From Angiostrongylus vasorum (taxonomy: Eukaryota > Nematoda > Chromadorea > Rhabditida > Metastrongylidae), in the NCBI GenBank assembly GCA_018806985.1, contig JADANN010000349.1, forward strand, positions 420,501 to 484,500: DNA of 64,000 bases, given 5' to 3'. The notes under the pieces are model-generated. The model did not search any database, was not told the DNA's origin, and saw nothing but the letters and a program-made list of their open reading frames with translations. Position numbers and translations under genes: made by a program. The first letter of the stretch is position 1. Each line of letters opens with the position of its first letter. Shown in pieces: positions 57,306 to 64,000 of this stretch.

Positions 57306-60300
57306 ATGTGGTCAGTTGTCGTCGCTGTAGTTCTTCAGAGTGTGTCTCCACTACGGCTTGGTAAGTAAGGCACGTTGTTCTCATTGTCGTACTTCATATT
57401 CTTCATCATTATCCCCCTAAAGACCTAAAAAATTTCTTCTTTATTGATTATAAACAACCAAGCAGTAAGTTTCTTTTGCAGTCAGGTCAAGAGCATTTGT
57501 GAAATTTTTTACTGAACGATGACTGAAATCTGTAACTTTAGTATTGTTTTTTTTTCCATTGTTTCGTGCTACCCTTATGGTGCTACCAGCATTCAGCCAT
57601 CAACATAAATGATCTGACGGGCACAAATCGTCTTTGAATCCAGTTAAACTGAGGGGTGCAAATGACATCACAATTTTTGACCTTTACTTATTGTTTATTA
57701 CTTCTCATGGTAGGGCATGACGTGAAATACAACCGCAGTGATGCTGAGATATGAGCGAAACTCGGAACTGGGTTCAATGCCGATTTTTTGATCCCTAGAC
57801 CATTCCTGTTGACGTGAGATTAGCGACAGCACCGTTAGAGTAAAAAACTGGCTGAGAGCAACGCAAATCAAAAGCCTTGGTGGTGCAGTGGATAATACGT
57901 GGGCCCCAAAAAGGATAATCGTAGGTTCGAAGCCACCTGAGCCCTCGAGTTTTGCTCATATCTCAGCATTATTGTACATGCTTTCCTGTTATTTACATTG
58001 ATTTACCGTCCATTTTCCATCTGATCTTAGCTGATGTTCGGCTTCGATAAGGGTGAATTTGAGTGTTCATTACTATAAGTCTAGTCTTTTCAAAAATATC
58101 AACTGTCGGGCACTAATAGGATAGTTCAAGCTGAAGCGTTTCTAATCGTTAAGATGGTTCGTCGGCAATCGTTAAGATCTTGCTAACGGACACTTGGTAA
58201 TCATTGCCACTTATCGACCACGATTGCAGCCGATCAGAAAGTCCAAACTATATGAATATCTTTTATGCATGCAGTTCTTTTCTGAAATAGAGCTTCAGTT
58301 TTCGCTCAATATGCTTGGACTTGTTGCTTGAGTGGCTCCACTTTACTAACCACATAGAACCACACAGATCTTACCAGAGATCCCATTTCACTAGTCATTT
58401 TCTGACTGGGCAAAGTTTTTCATCCTTGGAGTTTTGAGAGCCTTGCAAAGGCCTTCCACTCTCGTCACTATTTGTCAATCAGTGATTATTTTGCTGTAAA
58501 ACAAGGCACTGGTGGTTATTAACACAGTGTTTTGCTCTGAAACGTTTTTTGAGTGAAAATGTCGAACCAAACTTATGAGATCCTACTAACAAATGTGTTT
58601 GTTCATTCAAACAGAGTGTCAGGCCGTAGCTAGTGCAAGGACGTGTGCCTTTTGTGTTCGCTCCTGTCAGCAGATGTTTCTAATGGTTGGAAATCAGTAC
58701 AGAGTGGAAGATTCATTGAGCATGTTTATAGTGTGCGATGATCGTTAAGTGAAAAGAGCACCCGCTGACCCGTCCAGCGTGGGTGCTTCGCTAATCCTTC
58801 ACCATTCGTCCTCTAATAGAGAATTGACCGCAACAGAGGAGAGCACGCCGACATCTGAGATTCGAAAGCAGTGCCGATCCACTAAATCGTCTAGAAAAAA
58901 ACCACATACGAGAACTGAAACGTTCGTAAAATTTTTTTGATAGGTTGGGAAATCTGCAGTTCACTTCTACTATCGCTAACTAACTTTACCGCCCATGAAT
59001 AAATTGTAAACAAACTCTATTTTGCCTCACATGATCAGATCCATTTCCGCTGTAAACGCGACTTTCTATTATTTCTTCTTCTTATTTTAAATACTCGCGT
59101 TTATTCGCTCGCACTCGACAACAAAGTTGATTGTAAATTTACTTTTTTTCTTCTAATTATTAGCAATAGGTTGGGATAAATAGAAAAAAAGCCCAGTTTC
59201 AGAGCCAGAGTTCTATATGGGTTCTGTGAGGATCCTAAAAAAGGCACAGGACCCACTTATGACGACAATTCTGATCAACTCACAGGATCCACGTTTTTTC
59301 ATGAATTTTCTTGCTCAAAAAGAGTAGCCGTGATCCGTGTTTTTCGGTTTGCTTGTAATATTTCTAACGGATATGCAGGTCTTCTTAGACGCGTAGTTTT
59401 CTAAGAGTTCTCACTGAGTGATGATGAGAACCAGTTGTTAAAAATAATTTTTTTTCTTAAAATTTTGCCTGAATATGCATCTTTCAACCACACCAAAACT
59501 TCTGTCGTCTGAACATGAGAAATTAGTGTCTTTTTTTCTTTCTTTTCCTTTCCCGTTCTGTCTCTCTTGAATTGCACTGGGATGGGAGTGCTAGTGGAAG
59601 TGTTTAGTATTGGTCTCCGGAGATTTATCAACAAGAGAGGTCGCTGCAATGCTACCGACGAATTCTATGTTAAGGCCAAACCAGTCAAGCAACTTCACTG
59701 GCATACTTCTATGTTGCATATTCACTTGTTAGTAGTGAGGAACAGAATAGGCAACGGCAAATTCAATAACCAGTCATTCTTAGTTGTGATTTACTAAAAT
59801 AACATATACACCGCACCTGTTCGTTAAGACTGTTGTACCAGTATTGCTAAATTAGCATCTTCAACAGGAATTGCTGTCCTATTGCAAGAATCCAAGCCAC
59901 AATGCCGGAATCGTCTCCCATACTCAAAAGACGCGGTTCCAGTGGAGAAATTGAAAAGCTCAAGCACTGCCGTCTTGGGATTCCACAAATTTCAACCAAA
60001 CCCAGACCGAACCAACCACCTCTATGGAAACCATTGGCAAGGTAACGAAGTGAATGGAAGGTGTGCTCTGGTGGTCTGTTCCATGCAACCGCGAGCCACC
60101 TCTTATCCACTTTAAGCAATGGAAACAACCTCGGCATTGGAAATTAGGCTCCCATACTTTCGATAAGCCTATGCAGTTGAGTTCGTGTCCACTTTTCCCA
60201 GGACTGTCTCTAGTTATACACCACCTAGATGGAGCATCACAACCCGAGCTAATTTGATGGAGTGAAAATTGAGATTTTTTCTAACCGTACTCTCTTAAGA

Positions 60301-63300
60301 ATAATGTCCCACTCTCCTACATTGAATGATTTAGGCTAGGCACTCCTCCATCGTACAATCCGATGGAATTCGCTATAATGCTGAGTGAAAGTTACTAGAA
60401 AATGCTTGAATGTTAGGAAACGAAGGTTGAGGCTACTATTACTGTTAAAATTCCGCATAGCTATGCTGATATCATAACGTGGGTAGGCGGAGATAAGGCA
60501 TCCATTGATTTGTCGCTTTCGCCATAATCGTCTTCGACAAATATCATAAAGTAGTTTTTTTTTCTTAATCTTAGAAATAAGTCATGAAGAAAACGATGAA
60601 TGAGAGACGTTCGCTTCATTTTGAAATGTCTTCGCTGCAAAGAATCTTTATAGATCAGCAGCTTGAAAAGAAAAAAGCTATGGGACTACTGAGCATAGTT
60701 AAATATGATAAAATGATATTTAGTCTGCACATTTTCTGCTAAGAATTCTTGTTCTAGATGAATGCAATGCGACAGCGCTTGGCATGGAATCAGGTGCCAT
60801 CCGTGACTCTCAAATCACCGCTAGCAGCAGTTTCGATAGACAAAGTGTTGGACCGCAAAATTCCAGGTGTGCCTTTTACCAGCCTTCCTGATACACTGAC
60901 GGTTTCTAATGCCTCTATCTACATTATAGCTTGAACTTTGAAGCTGTTAGTCTATAGTGAGGCCTGCGTATCATTACAACGTCCGCAGTAGTGTGTCACA
61001 GATGTCGTTGCGTTGCCGTTATGCGTTATGTTGAGATAAATTGTTAGACTAATAGCGATTGAGGAAAGCTTAGAATTCAATGGAAACGATACACGATGAG
61101 ATTTGTTGTAATTGGAATGCGTCTAGTAGTGGAAATTGGGTGGGATAAACGTTGCAGTCAAGTGACGAGAGATGAATTTCACCCTTATTGGAATGGTGAA
61201 ACTGCCTTAGTTAACTAGATATGCACAGGTGTATATTAAATGTAAATTATGAAAATTATCCGCTACGGTGAAACTGAGATATTTCTGACTTGAGTGGTGT
61301 AGAACTGTCGAGACGAATTACAAAATATCAGGGTGTTCATAAATACTTCAATAGAAGGAGATTTTTCATTAATTTTGCGCCAATGCAGTGAAAACAATTT
61401 TTTTCCATGATAGATTACGTTGCGACTAGAAATCTATAATGTGATTTATCGCACGCCACACTCCTTACGCGTGGCTGACGTTCCACTATGTCGAGCTGAG
61501 ATGTACAATGGTAGCGCGCAACAGCGATGAATGGAGATTTTATTGGTACCCGGTTCATTTATCCCATACTTAAGAAGATTTTAGCAGGAAGGATGTTCTG
61601 GGATGTCCTTATTATCGGCGAATGTCTAGGATCTTCATTTGTGTCTCTTTATAGAACTCTAGTTTGATTGCACTAGAACGCTGCAATATTTCTAATTCAT
61701 TATTTATAAGACGAAAGATCTTTCATAATCATTTTCCAAATCCATTCAGTTACGTAGTACGACTGGTGTGTTGGGTGATTGTCTGATTAGCAGTTTCCAG
61801 GATCGACTTTCTATTAAACTCGGCGTTGGAATATGAATACGTCGTTTTCTTGTTCAGCAATCGCGAAGTTGTTAAACAGCATACATTTACTTCCATAGAA
61901 AAACACAACACAATGCAACAGTAGCTGATGTCTCGGCAGAATCGCCTTCTTCAGAGCCTGGAAGGGTATACTGATATAAAATTTACTAGGCCAAATGCTT
62001 CAATAACACTTACGAAAAAGACGAAAAACTCTATGGTAATTACATGGTCAACAGCTTCTCGAAAAAAAACTCATCGCTTTTTTTGTGCCTTCCAATGAGG
62101 AAGATTAGAACAGCTGATTATAGTCGCATAAGGTTGATGACTGCACCATCCCACATCAGAAATTGATGTGAACATACAGGGAGTAGGGTCGCGTATGACC
62201 TCTGGGCATTCATCCCTGCTATTCATTGTAGGGTTTTTGGTATTTATTCAAAAAGCCTCAAGAAGTTTTTGTCTGAATAGCGTCACAACGAGATGGTGAT
62301 GGTGGTGGAAGGAAGGGGTGGGCGATTGTTGGGAATGAGGACAAATGACCTCTTTGTTCATGAAGCGTACTACCTGGAGCTGTGGTGTTTGGGACGCTTT
62401 CATGAATAATTGCGGATGCCTATTAGCAGCCCCATTATGTTATGCAAATTTCATTGTTGAGCATGTGTGTGGATGTATGAGTACACGAATGACCATTTGC
62501 AAATTACTATTAAATCCCGGACTACGTGATATGAATTTCAGGATTCGCACAGAAATTGCATCCGGAGCATGGTGCCCAAAACCACAAATACATAGCAGTA
62601 GTTATGAATTCTTGCAGGTAATATAGTCTTTGACATTTTCGTGAATGTAATTACAAACACAGGAGGGCATGTGGCGCAGTAGTCGGAAGCGCTTTGCAAC
62701 ACACACGTGGAAACGATCTCCGCAACCATGGCCCACCAAGCCTTCCATGCCTCTGGGGTCGGCAAATTGGTACCAGACATGTCGAGTAGGATAGCTGCAC
62801 TGGCTTGATACATCGGTAGACCATCGCGAGTCATTGTAAAGGCCAGATATTCATTCAATCACCTCCAAACGATGCTTAGTGAAGTCGAATGCATGGCGCA
62901 TCCCTCAAGGATTGATCAACGCTGAGAGCTTTGTCTTTTTAGATTTTTAATTACAAAAAACAATTGAGAATCTTAGAATTTCAATGATTCAAGATGTTTC
63001 TCTGAACAGCTTTTGTATCCAAGTATTTCCTTTTATACTAATCTTCATAATACTAATAACACTTTCAGTACTTGCTACTTACTTACTATACTTACTTAGT
63101 CTTCATTGCTAATAATATTTTATTAGGGTTCCTATATGGGGTACTGTGTATGTAGCTTGTGTGTGTAAAGCGCATAGAACATGTGATTAAGAGCATTGGT
63201 ACACATCACGAGATGTTGATGGTATCATACAATGGCGATAACTCTTTACGAGCTTCCATCATCATACATACATCTAACACCTGCTCTAACGGTATGGGGG

Positions 63301-64000
63301 TCGTTAAGTGACCTTCGTTAAGAGGATGGCAATGTGGAAGACAAACAGAAGAGCAATTGCGATCACTGTTGAAAGTCTGATTTTGCCAATGTGAAGGAAA
63401 CAGTGAAAAAAACAACATCGAAGCTTCAGCTATTCATTGATTTACAGAGATGATGGATTATGCATTCATGTAAAAATAATGAATTGTTTCATTATCAGAG
63501 CTATCAACAAACTTTGCTGTGTCACGATTTTCGCACGTTGCTGCTGTCTAGCTTTTAACGATTACTTCTTGCTCAAGCACCTCCATGTAGCATTTTTCGG
63601 AAATTTCATTTCCAGTAGTTTTAGAACTGTTTAAATTACGCATAGATCGGAAAACGGGTTTTGAACGCACAGTGCACAGGTTGTAATTGAGGTTCCATAC
63701 CGGACTCGTAAGTTCTTATGGCGTACTAAGAACTTCGTTCTCTGAAAACTAACCGTGGATTCTAAGCCTAAAACCAAGGTTCAGAATTTAACAATTGCGT
63801 GTCGTGAGAAAGGAATTGGCAAGCTGGAAGAGTTCGTTATAAATGCATGCCGCCTGAAGTTAGTGAGGAACAGCGTGGTCGTCGTTATGAATATTGATCT
63901 TTATTTCTTTCACGCTATGAAAATGTGTGTTTCTCGATCACATTTAACACTCGATAACAATGGATTCCTTGCGAAAATCGGAGATGTCCAGTTCGGGGAT
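57306..64000 (+). CDS. Discoidin domain receptor tyrosine kinase, 5' exons (runs off the window)
   Basis: Start of a DDR-type collagen receptor kinase. Exon 57306-57360 encodes a signal peptide (MWSVVVAVVLQSVSPLRL) and ends at GTAAGT in phase 1. Exon 60758-60866 continues DECNATALGMESGAIRDSQI then TASSSFDRQSVGPQNS. Exon 62542-62617 gives RIRTEIASGAWCPKPQIHSS then SYEFLQ. These are the first 80 residues of the discoidin (F5/8 type C) domain: the Cys, LGMESGxI, ITASS and GAWCPK signatures are all present and all phases agree. The rest of the domain, the membrane segment and the kinase must lie beyond 64,000. C. elegans has two such genes (ddr-1, ddr-2); I cannot tell which this matches. Introns carry a TIR element, a Penelope tail and SINE-A. 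Confidence 0.9.
57683..58015 (+). mobile_element. TIR element with intact tRNA-like core (reference copy)
   Basis: The left TIR (GGTAGGGCATGACGTGAAATACAACCGCAGTGATGCTGAGATAT) mirrors the right (CATATCTCAGCATTATTGTACATG). The core GGTGGTGCAGTGG...GTAGGTTCGAAGCCACC has A box TGGTGCAGTGG, B box GGTTCGAAGCC and ends GGTGG/CCACC that pair like an acceptor stem. Confidence 0.8.
59850..60260 (+). other. Orphan open segment inside discoidin receptor intron 1
   Basis: From ATG 59901 the + strand reads MPESSPILKRRGSSGEIEKL then KHCRLGIPQISTKPRPNQPP and LWKPLA, up to a possible donor GTAACG at about 60041. A shifted + frame (60054-60257) continues WWSVPCNREPPLIHFKQWKQ, and the minus strand is open for 96 codons. 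It could be an alternative first exon, a remnant of an unknown repeat, or a decayed gene. Confidence 0.35.
61799..62275 (-). mobile_element. Penelope-like 3' end fragment in discoidin receptor intron 2
   Basis: Begins at the family end GGATCGACTTTCTATTAAAC as at 23,279 and runs through the tail into the last codons of the endonuclease, where it stops at AAAAGCCTCAAGAAGTTTTT. Hammerhead-like core 61927-61954 has GAGAC for GAAAC. Confidence 0.8.
62664..62936 (+). mobile_element. SINE-A copy 13
   Basis: Head AGGGCATGTGGCGCAGTAG, standard body (ACCAGACATGTCGAGTAGG variant), ending GCTGAGAGCTTTGTC. Possible target duplication AATTACAAACAC before and AATTACAAAAAAC after. Lies 47 nt after discoidin exon 3. 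Confidence 0.85.
62937..64000. other. Intron of the discoidin receptor gene, no further exon found
   Basis: I looked for the next discoidin-domain exon (phase 0 start) and found none before the window end. AT-rich, no repeat recognised. Confidence 0.5.

Noticed and set aside
1..64000. CRISPR array, bacterial operon or plasmid features
   Set aside because: No regularly spaced short repeats, no Shine-Dalgarno organisation; spliced animal genes throughout.

Overview
The window reads as nuclear DNA of a parasitic nematode, most likely a hookworm-like strongylid. Protein genes are cut into many short exons (about 40-400 nt) with GT/AG borders and T-rich acceptors ending in TTTCAG or similar. The encoded proteins are animal signalling and metabolic proteins whose closest relatives I know are nematode. 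The remaining DNA is packed with retroelement debris (Penelope-like elements with GIY-YIG endonuclease, RTE-type non-LTR elements, tRNA-derived SINEs, TIR elements).

Host genes, all on the + strand: (1) 1216-12653, a vav-1 orthologue with CH, acidic, DH, PH, C1, SH3, SH2 and SH3 regions in about 21 exons; (2) 15577-17180, a three-exon dTDP-4-dehydrorhamnose 3,5-epimerase (RmlC type); (3) 22335-29247, an eight-exon arylacetamide-deacetylase-like serine hydrolase whose exons close perfectly in frame (385 aa) with Ser186/Asp329/His359; (4) 57306 to beyond the window end, the signal-peptide and discoidin-domain exons of a discoidin domain receptor. From memory, the C. elegans relatives of these genes are X-linked, so the window may come from the X chromosome. 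Weaker exon-like pieces that I could not assign are listed at 14.6-15.3, 18.6, 21.2, 32.9, 36.3, 40.8-41.1, 52.3, 53.9, 55.1 and 59.9 kb.

Repeats fill the introns and the long gap between genes 3 and 4 (29.3-57.3 kb). Penelope-like elements are the main component. There is a near-complete + copy (46.3-48.7 kb) tail-to-tail with a near-complete minus copy (48.7-51.0 kb), plus at least a dozen 3' fragments, several in head-to-head pairs. Their 3' regions carry a hammerhead-ribozyme-like core seen in at least thirteen places. RTE fragments lie at 10.6, 19.9, 29.7, 42.6 and 44.8 kb. A tRNA-headed SINE (SINE-A, about 270 bp) is present about thirteen times, once nested in a Penelope element with a clean 10-bp target duplication. 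A second tRNA-headed SINE (SINE-B) is present three times. A third family has terminal inverted repeats around a tRNA-like core. The host genes do not form a pathway or an operon; they are independent neighbours embedded in repeat DNA.
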